Below are positions 33,117-42,108 of a DNA stretch of 64,000 bases, piece by piece. The first letter of the stretch is position 1. Every line of letters starts with the position of its first letter. A model generated the notes under the pieces. The model had not been told where the DNA came from. It worked only from the letters and a program-made list of their open reading frames with translations, and ran no database searches. The DNA is taken from positions 88,934-152,933 of the forward strand of contig CASEQD010000001.1 of NCBI GenBank assembly GCA_949289935.1, written 5' to 3'. This stretch comes from an uncultured Pseudomonadota bacterium (GTDB taxonomy: Bacteria > Pseudomonadota > Alphaproteobacteria > RF32 > CAG-239). Both the position numbers and the translations under genes were made by a program.

Positions 33117-33555
33117 AGAATATATTGAAGATACAGGAAACCAAAACAAGTGCAAAAAAGTTACAATCCGCTTAGCCGGAAAAGAAAAAGTTTCCGGAGT
33201 TTGCAAACGGATGATTGTAAAAAAACGCAGTTGATTTAACGGGGAAAAGGAATCCTGCCTGAAAATATATGAAGGAAAGAGAATCCGAAACAAGTGCAAA
33301 AAAGTTACAATCCGCTTAGCTGGAAAAGAAAAAGTTTCCGGAGTTTGCAAACGGATGATTGTAAAAACAACACTGTTAATTCAGCGGGGAAAAGGAATCC
33401 TGCTTGAAAATATATGAAGGAAAGAGAATCCGAAACAAGTGCGAAAAAGTTACAATCCGCTTAGCTGGAAAAGAAAAAGTTTCCGGAGTTTGCAAACGGA
33501 TGATTGTAAAAAAAACGCAGTTGATTCAACCGGGAAAAGGAATCCCGCGGGGCAA
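33117..33555. repeat. Tandem array of three 143-145 bp units upstream of dnaA
   Basis: Units lie at about 33117-33260 (diverged left part), 33261-33405 and 33406-33555. Each contains TTACAATCCGCTTAGC, a possible hairpin CCGGAAA...TTTCCGG, and the perfect palindrome GTTTGCAAAC at 33200-33209, 33343-33352 and 33488-33497. The spacing is 143 and 145 bases because unit 1 lacks/gains single bases. Read on the plus strand each unit can encode a basic peptide containing KVTIRLAGKEKVSGVCKR, but units 1 and 2 hit stops, so a continuous protein is not supported. Unit 3 opens a TTG-started frame to 33619. Upstream (32940-33116) is AT-rich with no gene. Confidence 0.85.
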
Positions 33556-33602
33556 ATATTTAGGGATATGCGCTCCCAGCAACAGAATGTTGAAAAAGGG
33601 AA

Positions 33603-33842
33603 TTGCGGATAGATTTTGATGCCGTAAAAGCAGAAAAAGAAAGTTTATCCGGAATTACGGAAGCTTTTGATATCATGTTGAAACAAAGTAAAGAGATTGT
33701 CAGGACAAACAAGAATCAAATTGTTCGAAATCCGGTACCGGTTTGGTATTGTGTCGAGACAAAAGGCGACAACTTGTCAGAACGGTTGTTTGAAATGTTG
33801 AAACAAAAATCAAATTGCGATCCGGGGAAAAATTATAGATAA
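33603..33842 (+). CDS. Possible small hypothetical protein upstream of dnaA
   Basis: 79 residues from a TTG at 33603 preceded by AAAGGG; an internal ATG is at 33675. Composition is protein-like (FDAVKAEKESLSGITEAFDIMLKQSKE, helical) but it matches no family I know. Its 3' end overlaps the putative dnaA promoter. It directly follows the tandem repeats and may be a remnant of the gene from which the repeats came. Confidence 0.3.
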   Translation: MRIDFDAVKAEKESLSGITEAFDIMLKQSKEIVRTNKNQIVRNPVPVWYCVETKGDNLSERLFEMLKQKSNCDPGKNYR

Positions 33843-33843
33843 T
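33815..33843 (+). promoter_or_regulatory. Possible dnaA promoter
   Basis: TTGCGA, 17-base spacer, GATAAT, about 30 bases before the dnaA ATG, which follows a GGGGAG ribosome site. Confidence 0.4.
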
Positions 33844-33875
33844 TATTTTAATATCTAAAAAATGGGGAGTTAATA

Positions 33876-35309
33876 ATGGCAGAAACATTACAAGATAATT
33901 CGGTTCAAGATCAATGGAGCCAAATTTGCGACCAATTAAAATCAGAGTTCGGAAATGTTGCTTTTGACAGCTGGTTAAAGCCGTTAACTTTGGGATCTTG
34001 CAGCGAAGGCGTTGTAAACATCTGCGTTCCGACAAGATTTATGAGAAACTGGGTTATTGCCCACTATTCGGAACAAATTCACAGAATCTGGGAGAGAAAG
34101 AATCCGCAAGTCAAAGAAGTAAATTTTGTCGTTCAAGCGGTTAATGAAGGCGCAAAAGGCAGTTTGCACGATTTGTCGGGGCGTTCACTGCTTAAAAAGA
34201 TTTCTTCCAGTCCGGCTCCTCAGAATATTTATCTTTCAGGAGCGGCATCACTGAACAGCGGCGAATATCAATCTTCAGATTCTTCTTTGTCCGTTCCTCT
34301 CAATCCGTTATATACATTTGATAATTTTGTGGTCGGCAAAACCAATGAGTTTGCTTATGCCGCCGCCCGCAAAGTTGCGGAATCCCGTAATGTTTCTTTT
34401 AACCCGTTGTTTTTGTATTCCGGCGTCGGCCTCGGAAAAACCCATTTGATGCACGCCATTGCCTGGCACATCAAACAACAGGATCCAACCCGGAATATTG
34501 TTTATTTGTCTGCTGAAAAATTTATGTATAAATTCGTCCGCGCTTTGCGTTATAAAGACACAACAGCGTTCAAGGAGCAGTTCCGTTCCGTTGATGTTTT
34601 GATGGTTGACGATGTTCAGTTTATGGGAGGTAAGGATTCTACTCAGGAAGAATTTTTCTATACCTTTAATTCGTTGATTGAAGAAGGACGGCAGATTATT
34701 ATTTCGGCAGATAAGTCTCCTTCAGATCTGGAAGGAATCGAAACCCGGCTGAAATCGAGACTCGGTTGCGGTCTGGTTGCCGATATTCATCCGACGGATT
34801 TTGATTTGAGAATAGGTATTTTGAACAAAAAAGCCCAACAGCTCGGCGTTAGTCTGCCGGTTTCCGTTGCCGAATTTCTGGCTCAGAAAATAACATCAAA
34901 CATCCGAGAACTGGAAGGAGCTCTGCGCCGCATTATTGCTCATTCGCAACTGCTGTCCGATAAGGAAATTACTTTGGATATGACACAGGATGTGTTGAAA
35001 GATATGCTTCGTTCCTATGATAAACGGACGACAATTGACGAGATTCAGAAAAAAGTTGCCGAGTATTTTAATATTTCGGTAAAAGAAATGCAATCGTCCC
35101 GCAGAGCCCGTACCGTAGCCCGTCCAAGACAAGTAGCCATGTATTTGGCCAAACAGCTGACTTCCCGTTCACTTCCGGAAATCGGGCGTAAGTTTGACCG
35201 CGACCACACTACGGTTATGCATGCAGTTCGAAAAGTGGAAGAATTGATTCTGGAAGATTCGTCTCTGGCTGAAAACGTAGACTCTTTGAGAAGAATTCTG
35301 GAAGCCTGA
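33876..35309 (+). CDS. dnaA: Chromosomal replication initiator DnaA
   Basis: 477 residues. Domain I (WSQICDQLKSEFGNVAFDSWLKPL), a variable linker, then the AAA+ core with Walker A SGVGLGKTHLMHA and Walker B VDVLMVDDVQF, and the C-terminal DNA-binding domain with the signature GRKFDRDHTTVMHAVRKVEEL. It binds DnaA boxes and opens the origin. It is followed by a terminator and then dnaN with its own promoter. Confidence 0.98.
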   Translation: MAETLQDNSVQDQWSQICDQLKSEFGNVAFDSWLKPLTLGSCSEGVVNICVPTRFMRNWVIAHYSEQIHRIWERKNPQVKEVNFVVQAVNEGAKGSLHDLSGRSLLKKISSSPAPQNIYLSGAASLNSGEYQSSDSSLSVPLNPLYTFDNFVVGKTNEFAYAAARKVAESRNVSFNPLFLYSGVGLGKTHLMHAIAWHIKQQDPTRNIVYLSAEKFMYKFVRALRYKDTTAFKEQFRSVDVLMVDDVQFMGGKDSTQEEFFYTFNSLIEEGRQIIISADKSPSDLEGIETRLKSRLGCGLVADIHPTDFDLRIGILNKKAQQLGVSLPVSVAEFLAQKITSNIRELEGALRRIIAHSQLLSDKEITLDMTQDVLKDMLRSYDKRTTIDEIQKKVAEYFNISVKEMQSSRRARTVARPRQVAMYLAKQLTSRSLPEIGRKFDRDHTTVMHAVRKVEELILEDSSLAENVDSLRRILEA

Positions 35310-35333
35310 TTTTATATTTCTTTAACGACCAAG

Positions 35334-35358
35334 CCTCCGGTTTTCCGGAGGTTTTTTT
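35334..35358 (+). terminator. Rho-independent terminator after dnaA
   Basis: CCTCCGG-TTTT-CCGGAGG followed by T7. Confidence 0.92.
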
Positions 35359-35407
35359 ATAAAAAGAATAAAAAGCTGTTGAATATTTACGCTTTGGTCT
35401 TCTGATT

Positions 35408-35436
35408 TTGTGAGTTTATGATAGGATAGGTAATAA
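35408..35436 (+). promoter_or_regulatory. Promoter for dnaN-recF
   Basis: TTGTGA, 17-base spacer, TAATAA in the dnaA-dnaN gap. Confidence 0.5.
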
Positions 35437-35472
35437 AAAGTTTTTAATTGCTGTTTTATTAGGATACACAAG

Positions 35473-36591
35473 ATGAAATTTACAATTGAACGCGCAACTT
35501 TGTTAAAAACTCTGAGCCATGTTCAGAGCATTGTAGAAAAAAGAAACACCATTCCGGTTCTGTCCAATGTTAAAATAGAAGCAATGGAAGACGGCATCAG
35601 CTTTAAAGCAACAGATATGGATACGGAAATTACAGAAGTTGTTGATGCCAAAGTTTCCGAAACAGGTGCAACAACGGCTCCGGCGCATATGCTGTATGAC
35701 ATTACCCGTAAACTAGCCGACGGCTCTGACGTGGAAATTACTTTTCCCGATGAACGGGGACAATTGACAATTGCTTCAGGACGTTCGAAATTTGCTCTTT
35801 CAACAATCGGTGTTGAAGATTTTCCGGTTATTTCCGGTGATCAGCTTCCGGTCAATTTTGTTATGCCGAAAGAAGAGTTAAAAGATGTTATAGACCGTAC
35901 AAAATTTGCCGTTTCAACAGAAGAAACCAGATATTATCTGAACGGTATTTATGTTCATGCCAAAAATGAAGGAGAGACAAAGGTTTTGCGCGTTGTTGCC
36001 ACGGACGGGCATCGTTTGGCCTGTGTCGAATCTCCGTTGCCGCAAGGGGCCGAAAACATGAGTGGCGTGATTATTCCCAGAAAGACGGTTGGCGAAGCGC
36101 GCAAACTGCTTGATGATACTGGCGCCGAAAATATTTCCGTTTCTTTGTCTGAAAACAAGATCCGTTTTGTTATGGAAGATGTTACACTGACATCCAAACT
36201 GATTGACGGCACTTATCCCGATTATGAACGGGTTATTCCGACAGACAATGATAAAGTTTTGGAGCTGGGTGTTAAAGATTTGTCCCAGGCTGTTGATCGT
36301 GTTTCCGTCGTAGCCGAAAGAACCCGTGCCATAAAAATGATTACGGCGCCCAATCATGTTACCATTACAACGTCAAGTCCGGATTTGGGCAGCGCTCAGG
36401 AAGAAATTGAAGCAAAATATGACAGCGAATCTCTGGAAATCGGATATAATTTCCGTTATCTGCTGGATATTTTGAACGAAGTTAAGGGAGAAACCGTCAG
36501 AATAAGTTTTGCAGACGGATCATCGCCTTCCGTTATTCATGACACTTCTGATGCCAGCGCTATTTATGTTTTAATGCCGATGAGGGTGTAA
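35473..36591 (+). CDS. dnaN: DNA polymerase III beta sliding clamp
   Basis: 372 residues, usual length. Starts MKFTIERATLLKTLSHVQSIVEKRNTIPVLSNV and contains the three clamp repeats, with AMDTDTE-like KATDMDTEITE, FAVSTEETRYYLNGIY, VATDGHRLA and the final IYVLMPMRV. The ring dimer tethers polymerase III to DNA. recF begins one base after its stop. Confidence 0.97.
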   Translation: MKFTIERATLLKTLSHVQSIVEKRNTIPVLSNVKIEAMEDGISFKATDMDTEITEVVDAKVSETGATTAPAHMLYDITRKLADGSDVEITFPDERGQLTIASGRSKFALSTIGVEDFPVISGDQLPVNFVMPKEELKDVIDRTKFAVSTEETRYYLNGIYVHAKNEGETKVLRVVATDGHRLACVESPLPQGAENMSGVIIPRKTVGEARKLLDDTGAENISVSLSENKIRFVMEDVTLTSKLIDGTYPDYERVIPTDNDKVLELGVKDLSQAVDRVSVVAERTRAIKMITAPNHVTITTSSPDLGSAQEEIEAKYDSESLEIGYNFRYLLDILNEVKGETVRISFADGSSPSVIHDTSDASAIYVLMPMRV

Positions 36592-36592
36592 T

Positions 36593-37819
36593 TTGGGTGA
36601 TGCGGCTTTAAAATTTTCAGAAATAAGCAGTGAAAAGTCAGGCGTTATTCGTCTGACTTTAACTAATTTCAGAAATTATGCTTATTTGCGCTTAAATGCC
36701 GCTTCGGGACCGGTGATTATTACCGGGGAAAACGGCAGCGGCAAGACAAATATTCTGGAAGCCATTTCTTTTTTGACTCCCGGACGAGGGTTGCGCAGTG
36801 CAAGATTGTCCGATGTAAAAAGAATTTCTCCCGTTTCCATCAACGATGAATATCTTCCGACAGAAATAAATCCAACGAGCTGGGCGGTTTCGGCTCTTGT
36901 AAACAGAGCCGGCGAAGAGACGGAAATCGGCACGGCGGTTGAGAAGACATTACGGGAAAATGAAGACGAATCCCGAAATTTTGACCGGAGAATCGTTAAA
37001 ATAGACGGGCAAAAAATTTCATCACAATCCGAATTGGGAAAATATCTTTCCGCTATTTGGATTACCCCGCAAATGGACAAGCTTTTTCGCGGCGGCTCTC
37101 AGCCGAGAAGAAATTTTCTTGACCGGTTGGTTTATGCTTTTGATGTGGAACATGCCAAAAGAATCGCAAATTTTGAGCATATGTATAAAGAATGGTATCA
37201 GCTTCTGAAAAGCGGCAGACATAATGACGCCTGGCTTTCAACTTTGGAAGAAGGGATGTCGGCTTTAGGTGTGGCAATTGCCGCGGCACGTAGAGAACAT
37301 ACTGCCCGACTTAACCGGTTTATCGAATGCGAACCGGATGATGTCTTTCCAAACGTAAGGTTGGAGCTGGAGGGAATCATAGAAAAACAACTTAACCGTC
37401 TGCCTGCTTTGGAGGTTGAAGATTTTTATAAAGCTTTATTAAAAAAGCAACGACAAAATGTGTTATATAATGATAATGTTGAGGGTATAAACAGAACTGA
37501 TTTTAAAGTTTATTACCGTAAAAAAGGCATGCCGGCAGAGCTTTGCTCCACCGGCGAGCAAAAATCTCTTCTGGTCAGCATCATTCTCGCTCAGACAAAA
37601 TGTCAGACCCTGGATAAAGGTTTTTCTCCGGTTTTGTTGCTTGATGAAGTTGCCGCTTATCTGGATGATTTGAAACGCGACGCTTTGCTTGATAAAATCA
37701 GAGATTTGGGATTGCAAGCCTGGATTACATCGACAGATCCGGCATTGTTCGGCCGGTTAAAAAATGAGGCGCAATTTTTAGAAGTAAAAAACAACCGGGT
37801 TATGGAAATTTCTTTATAA
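36593..37819 (+). CDS. recF: DNA replication/repair protein RecF
   Basis: 408 residues from TTG 36593 (TGAGGG six bases upstream; nearby ATG and GTG codons are out of frame). Walker A ITGENGSGKTNILEAISFLTPGRGLR, ABC-type signature STGEQKSLLVSIILAQ and Walker B VLLLDEVAAYLD are present. The SMC-like ATPase loads RecA at gaps. Co-transcribed with dnaN. Confidence 0.95.
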   Translation: MGDAALKFSEISSEKSGVIRLTLTNFRNYAYLRLNAASGPVIITGENGSGKTNILEAISFLTPGRGLRSARLSDVKRISPVSINDEYLPTEINPTSWAVSALVNRAGEETEIGTAVEKTLRENEDESRNFDRRIVKIDGQKISSQSELGKYLSAIWITPQMDKLFRGGSQPRRNFLDRLVYAFDVEHAKRIANFEHMYKEWYQLLKSGRHNDAWLSTLEEGMSALGVAIAAARREHTARLNRFIECEPDDVFPNVRLELEGIIEKQLNRLPALEVEDFYKALLKKQRQNVLYNDNVEGINRTDFKVYYRKKGMPAELCSTGEQKSLLVSIILAQTKCQTLDKGFSPVLLLDEVAAYLDDLKRDALLDKIRDLGLQAWITSTDPALFGRLKNEAQFLEVKNNRVMEISL

Positions 37820-37890
37820 AAAATCCCTGTTTCAAAATGAACTGTCCAATTTCCGGAGAGTATCGTTCAAAAAGGAACAGGGATTTTGTT
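37820..37890. terminator. Long-stem terminator between recF and accD
   Basis: AAAATCCCTGTT (37820-37831) and AACAGGGATTTT (37876-37887) are perfectly complementary with a roughly 44-base loop; T-rich flanks on both strands suit convergent recF and accD. Confidence 0.6.
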
Positions 37891-37897
37891 TGTTTTT

Positions 37898-38779
37898 TTA
37901 TTTATTTTCCAGAGCCAGTGTGTTTATTCGGGGTTTGACATGGGTCAAAATGCTCAAAACCCTGACTAAAGCGTCTTTCATTTCCTGACGGGTAACAACA
38001 ATATCAACCATACCATGTTCACGCAGATATTCCGCCCGTTGAAAACCTTCCGGCAGCTTTTCACGAATAGTCTGTTCTATCACACGCGGCCCGGCAAAAC
38101 CTATCAGACAACCTTTTTCGGCAATATTAACATCTCCCAGCATGGCAAAGGAGGCTGAAACGCCGCCGGTAGTCGGATCGGTTAAAACAGAAACAAAAGG
38201 AATGCCTTTTTCTTTAAGTTGATTGATGGCAGCCGTCGTGCGCGCCATCTGCATAAGCGACAAAATTCCCTCTTGCATGCGGGCGCCGCCTGAAGCGGCA
38301 ACCGTTACCAGCGGGTAGTTTCCCTTGAGACAGATTTCCGCAGCTTTGACAATTCCTTCGCCAACGGCCATTCCCATAGATCCACCCATAAAAGCAAAAT
38401 CTATTGCGGCAACGATTGTGGTTATGCCGCCGATTTCACCTTTAGCTACCCGAACGGCATCTTCGCTTCCTGTCGATTTGCGATAACTTTTCAGCCGATC
38501 CGTATATTTTTTGGAATCTTTAAATTTTAACGGATCTTCTTTTAAATGCGGTAAAGCTATTTCGCTGTATTCACCATTGTCAAACAACATTTTCAGACGT
38601 TTATCAATGAACAAACGCAGATGGTGTCCGCAGCGCGTGCAAACGTACATACTCTTTTTTAATTCTTTAGAAAACAGCATTTGCCCACAATCCGGACATT
38701 TCAGCCAAAGATTATCGGCTATTTCAATAGGCGCCGTCTTTTTTATTTTCGGTCTTACAAAATCTGTTAACCAATTCAT
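37898..38779 (-). CDS. accD: Acetyl-CoA carboxylase carboxyltransferase beta subunit
   Basis: 293 residues. N-terminal zinc ribbon LKCPDCGQMLFSKELKKSMYVCTRCGHHLRL (four Cys) followed by the carboxyltransferase core GGSMGMAVGEGIVKAAE, SGGARMQEGILSLMQMARTTAA and GGVSASFAMLGDVNIAE. With AccA it transfers CO2 from carboxybiotin to acetyl-CoA. accA lies 2.2 kb further on, on the same strand but separated by lapA-like, ihfB and rmuC genes. Confidence 0.97.
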   Translation of the reverse strand: MNWLTDFVRPKIKKTAPIEIADNLWLKCPDCGQMLFSKELKKSMYVCTRCGHHLRLFIDKRLKMLFDNGEYSEIALPHLKEDPLKFKDSKKYTDRLKSYRKSTGSEDAVRVAKGEIGGITTIVAAIDFAFMGGSMGMAVGEGIVKAAEICLKGNYPLVTVAASGGARMQEGILSLMQMARTTAAINQLKEKGIPFVSVLTDPTTGGVSASFAMLGDVNIAEKGCLIGFAGPRVIEQTIREKLPEGFQRAEYLREHGMVDIVVTRQEMKDALVRVLSILTHVKPRINTLALENK

Positions 38780-38808
38780 ATTTTTACACCATTTTTATTA
38801 ACGATATT

Positions 38809-39207
38809 TTATGCCTCTTTTTTGCGAAAAAAATTTTTTATTCTTTTTCCCAAGCTTATTTTAGGTTCTTTTTCCCTGATTGTTTTGTTTTCTTCTTTAA
38901 GGTTTTCAATGTTGTCTTTCAAATCAGAAACCGTTTCGTTTAAACGTTGTTGTTCTTTATTCAGACGACGGTTATCTTTTTTCTGTTGACGAAGAGCCTT
39001 GCGCATCGGGGAATAAGCCATAAAAGAATCCAGTTTTCCCAAAAGAAACCCAAACAAAACCAAAACAACAATAACAATACTCTGGGACACGGTTACTTCC
39101 ACCAAAAACGGCCACAAACTGAATGTTACGAAATCATTGTTTACAAAAGCAAAGATTAAAACCGCAATGAAAATCGGCAATTCCATAAGCATTTTGATAA
39201 ATTTCAT
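38809..39207 (-). CDS. LapA/DUF1049-like small membrane protein
   Basis: 132 residues from ATG 39207 (AAGGCGG upstream). Two N-terminal TM helices (about 9-24 and 43-62) with the FAFVNNDFVTFSLWPF loop typical of LapA-type proteins, then a coiled coil (residues about 72-112, MRKALRQQKKDNRRLNKEQQ) and a basic tail. E. coli LapA acts with LapB in lipopolysaccharide assembly; lapB is not adjacent. Placement next to ihfB is conserved in proteobacteria. Confidence 0.75.
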   Translation of the reverse strand: MKFIKMLMELPIFIAVLIFAFVNNDFVTFSLWPFLVEVTVSQSIVIVVLVLFGFLLGKLDSFMAYSPMRKALRQQKKDNRRLNKEQQRLNETVSDLKDNIENLKEENKTIREKEPKISLGKRIKNFFRKKEA

Positions 39208-39234
39208 CAGCAACCGCCTTTCCGTTTTTTTCGC

Positions 39235-39516
39235 TTAGTGTTTGTTCAGCAACTCGTGCAACTGTTTTCCGGTTTTAAAATGAGGGATAAAGCGCTCTTC
39301 TACTTTAACCTGTTCTCCCGTACGCGGATTTTTCGCCGCACGAGGCAGGCGCTTACGAACAGAAAAAGCCCCAAATCCGCGAAATTCAACTCTGTCGCCT
39401 TTTGCAAGAGAAGTAATGATTTTGTTGAAAACAACATCAACAATATGCTCAACATCTTTTAGCAGCAAATGCGGATTTTTGTTTGCAATCTTTTCAATCA
39501 ATTCAGATCTAGTCAC
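39235..39516 (-). CDS. ihfB: Integration host factor beta subunit (HU/IHF family)
   Basis: 93 residues. [30 protein letters not shown] and the DNA-intercalating arm [27 protein letters not shown] are the IHF/HU signature; the position beside the LapA-like gene favours ihfB. It bends DNA as a heterodimer with IhfA, affecting replication and transcription. Confidence 0.9.
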   Translation of the reverse strand: MTRSELIEKIANKNPHLLLKDVEHIVDVVFNKIITSLAKGDRVEFRGFGAFSVRKRLPRAAKNPRTGEQVKVEERFIPHFKTGKQLHELLNKH

Positions 39517-39803
39517 TTTACATACCTCTTCAATTTTATGTTTGTTTTTAAGTTATACGTTTTTGTTTTATAAATCAATATCCCAATTAAAGAAAAAGTT
39601 AAATTTAATCCTTGTTTTATCCCCAAAAGCAACTTATTTAATCTTTGTTGATTTTCCTTCCTGTTATTGAAATAACGTTTTTATGTTCGTGATTTCATAA
39701 CCGTATCAAGCACCTTCCTCTAGCAATGAGAAAAAGGCAAAGGCGAAAAGATTTAAGATGTTCCGGTTATACATAATATAACAACAGGCGCAACAGAATG
39801 TTT

Positions 39804-40940
39804 TTAAGCTGATTTCGGGGCTGTCAACTGCTCCATGGGCAGAGGATGCTCTGACGAACCAAGTTCTATTTCTTCAATTTTTTCAATCCGGCGGGAGATT
39901 TTTCCCGATGAAATTTTTATATCGTTGATATCTTTTCCGGCCTGTTCAAAATGACGCCCCAGATTTTCAATCCGATCATCAAGGCGGGCGATATCTTCAA
40001 TAAGACTACCCACTTCTTTTTGGATAACGCCGGCTTGTTCCCGCATGCGGGCATCTTTCAAAACCGCACGCACCGTATTCAGCGTCGCCATTAAAGTTGT
40101 CGGAGAGACTATCCAAACTTTTGCCCGGTAAGATGCTTCCACAACATCTACAAAATTGGCATGCAATTCGGCATAAACACTTTCCGAAGGCATAAACATC
40201 AGAGCAGACTCGGCAGTTTCGCCGGGGATAATATATTTTTCGGAAATATCTTTTATGTGTTTCAGCACCGATGCACGAAAAAAACGTTCGGCTTCGGCTT
40301 TTTCACGATCAGACGAAGCATTGCGCAACGCCTGATAACTTTCCAGTGGAAATTTAGAATCAATCACGATTGTACCCGGAGGATTGGGCAGCTTCAAGAC
40401 GCAGTCTGCCCGTTTCTGGTTAGAAAGAACAACCTGAAAAGCATATGCCGAAGGCGGAAGAATCGATGTTACCAAATCATTCAGCTGGATTTCTCCAAAG
40501 GCACCCCGCGCCTGCTTGTTGCTTAAGACTTCCTGCAAAGAAACGACCTGTTCCGAAAGGCTGGAAATTTTTTGCTGGGCAACATCTATTTTTGCCAGAC
40601 GTTCTCGCAGATCGTTCAAAGTCTGAGCCGTTTTGTCTGCCGAAGTCTGGAGTCCCTGCCCTACGTTTTTGGTTACTTCCAGAAGTCTTTCATCCATGAT
40701 TTTAAGCAAAGATATTTTTTGCTCCTGAATGGCCTGCGCCAACATAGCCTGCTGCGCCGAATTGCTTTCGCTCATCTGGCTGAGACGCCCGGCCAATTCG
40801 CTTTGAGCCCGAAAAATGCCGTCGGCAAACAGAGACAGACCATTGTCTTTGTTTTTGCGGAAAAGCATATACAACAAAATTATTGCAACAGCTCCGGTTA
40901 AAACAGTCAAAAGGAGCAAAATTGTTTTGATATCAAACAT
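39804..40940 (-). CDS. rmuC: DNA recombination protein RmuC homologue
   Basis: 378 residues. An N-terminal TM helix (TILLLLTVLTGAVAIILLYMLF) and coiled coil precede the RmuC core: RGAFGEIQLNDLVTSILPPSAYAFQ, ADCVLKLPNPPGTIVIDSKFPLESYQAL, ALMFMPSESVYAELH and VWIVSPTTLMATLNTVRAVLKDA. The core resembles nuclease folds and the family limits recombination at inverted repeats. It follows accA on the same strand. Confidence 0.92.
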   Translation of the reverse strand: MFDIKTILLLLTVLTGAVAIILLYMLFRKNKDNGLSLFADGIFRAQSELAGRLSQMSESNSAQQAMLAQAIQEQKISLLKIMDERLLEVTKNVGQGLQTSADKTAQTLNDLRERLAKIDVAQQKISSLSEQVVSLQEVLSNKQARGAFGEIQLNDLVTSILPPSAYAFQVVLSNQKRADCVLKLPNPPGTIVIDSKFPLESYQALRNASSDREKAEAERFFRASVLKHIKDISEKYIIPGETAESALMFMPSESVYAELHANFVDVVEASYRAKVWIVSPTTLMATLNTVRAVLKDARMREQAGVIQKEVGSLIEDIARLDDRIENLGRHFEQAGKDINDIKISSGKISRRIEKIEEIELGSSEHPLPMEQLTAPKSA

Positions 40941-40948
40941 CGGCAGAC

Positions 40949-41923
40949 TTAATTTTCAGGCAAATGACGTCCCATTTCCAAAAATTTTGCCGTACGGCTT
41001 TTTTTCAATTCTTCCGTATTGACCGGCAACAATTCCTTCAGGTGTTTAAAAATGACATCCCCTACTTTTTCAATGGTTCCCTGAGGATCACGATGAGCTC
41101 CGCCGAGCGGTTCGGGAATAATTTCATCAATAACGCCAAAATGTTTCAAATCCTGCGCTGTCAGACGCAAAGCCTCCGCAGCTTCTTTTACTTTATCCGT
41201 TGAACGCCACAAAATGGAGCTGCAGGCTTCCGGCGAGATAACCGAATAAATTGAATTTTCAAGCATTAATATTCTATCTGCAGCCGCTATGGCTATAGCG
41301 CCGCCGGAACCGCCCATGCCGATAATTGTTGAAATTATGGGAGTTTTGATTTTCAGGCACTTTTCAATAGAAGAAGCAATTGCCTCAGCCTGCCCCCGGG
41401 CTTCAGCATCCACACCAGGATAAGCACCGTCCGTATCGACAAAACACAAAACCGGCAAGTTGAATTTGTCGGCCAAAGACATCATTCGCTGAGCCTTGCG
41501 ATAGCCTTCCGGTTTTGCCATGCCGAAATTATATTTAATCCGGCTTTCCAGATCGTGCCCTTTTTCCTGTCCGAGAACAACAACGGAAATTCCTTTAAAA
41601 CGGCCGATGCCGGCAATCATGGTCGGATCGTCGGCGAATGCTCTGTCTCCGGCCAACGGCACAAAATCTTCAATCAAAGCATGGATATAATCCAAACATT
41701 GCGGACGATCCGGATGGCGGGCAACCTGCGCTTTCTGCCAAGGCGAAAGATTTGCATAAGCCAGACGCAGCTGTTTTTGAAGTTTTTCCTGCAGGCGGGA
41801 AACTTCACCGGAAATATCCACATCTTCCTCTTCCGCCAGTTTTTTCAAGCCTTCTATTTTGGCTTCGACTTCAACAATCGTTTTTTCAAAATCCAAAACC
41901 AAACTGTTATTATTTGAACTCAT
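40949..41923 (-). CDS. accA: Acetyl-CoA carboxylase carboxyltransferase alpha subunit
   Basis: 324 residues, normal length. LDFEKTIVEVEAKIEGLKKL coiled start, then PRGQA-type LCFVDTDGAYPGVDAEARGQAEAIASSIEKCLKI and IIGMGGSGGAIAIAAADRILMLENSIYSVISPEACSSILWR. It supplies the acetyl-CoA site of the carboxyltransferase with AccD. A gap of 8 bases to rmuC suggests one transcript. Confidence 0.97.
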   Translation of the reverse strand: MSSNNNSLVLDFEKTIVEVEAKIEGLKKLAEEEDVDISGEVSRLQEKLQKQLRLAYANLSPWQKAQVARHPDRPQCLDYIHALIEDFVPLAGDRAFADDPTMIAGIGRFKGISVVVLGQEKGHDLESRIKYNFGMAKPEGYRKAQRMMSLADKFNLPVLCFVDTDGAYPGVDAEARGQAEAIASSIEKCLKIKTPIISTIIGMGGSGGAIAIAAADRILMLENSIYSVISPEACSSILWRSTDKVKEAAEALRLTAQDLKHFGVIDEIIPEPLGGAHRDPQGTIEKVGDVIFKHLKELLPVNTEELKKSRTAKFLEMGRHLPEN

Positions 41924-42108
41924 TTTTTTCTCTATTGAACATTAAAACTTATATGTTTTTAGCACAAAAAAAATCAAATTTCGACTCTTTTTTGTTTTTC
42001 TGTGAATTTTGTCTTTCTATTCTGAGGATTTTCGTTACAATTTTATTGAAATCTAATACAAACTGACTACTATGAAGTATCGTTTTGGTTTTGTTGAGGA
42101 GGCATTCC

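Noticed and set aside
33117..33555. CRISPR array upstream of dnaA
   Set aside because: Units are 143-145 bp and similar over their whole length, with no short repeat / unique spacer pattern and no cas genes.
32937..33875. Classical oriC with DnaA boxes
   Set aside because: Searching by eye on both strands gave no TTATCCACA-like boxes, only weak one-off matches such as TTATCCGGA; an origin cannot be claimed.
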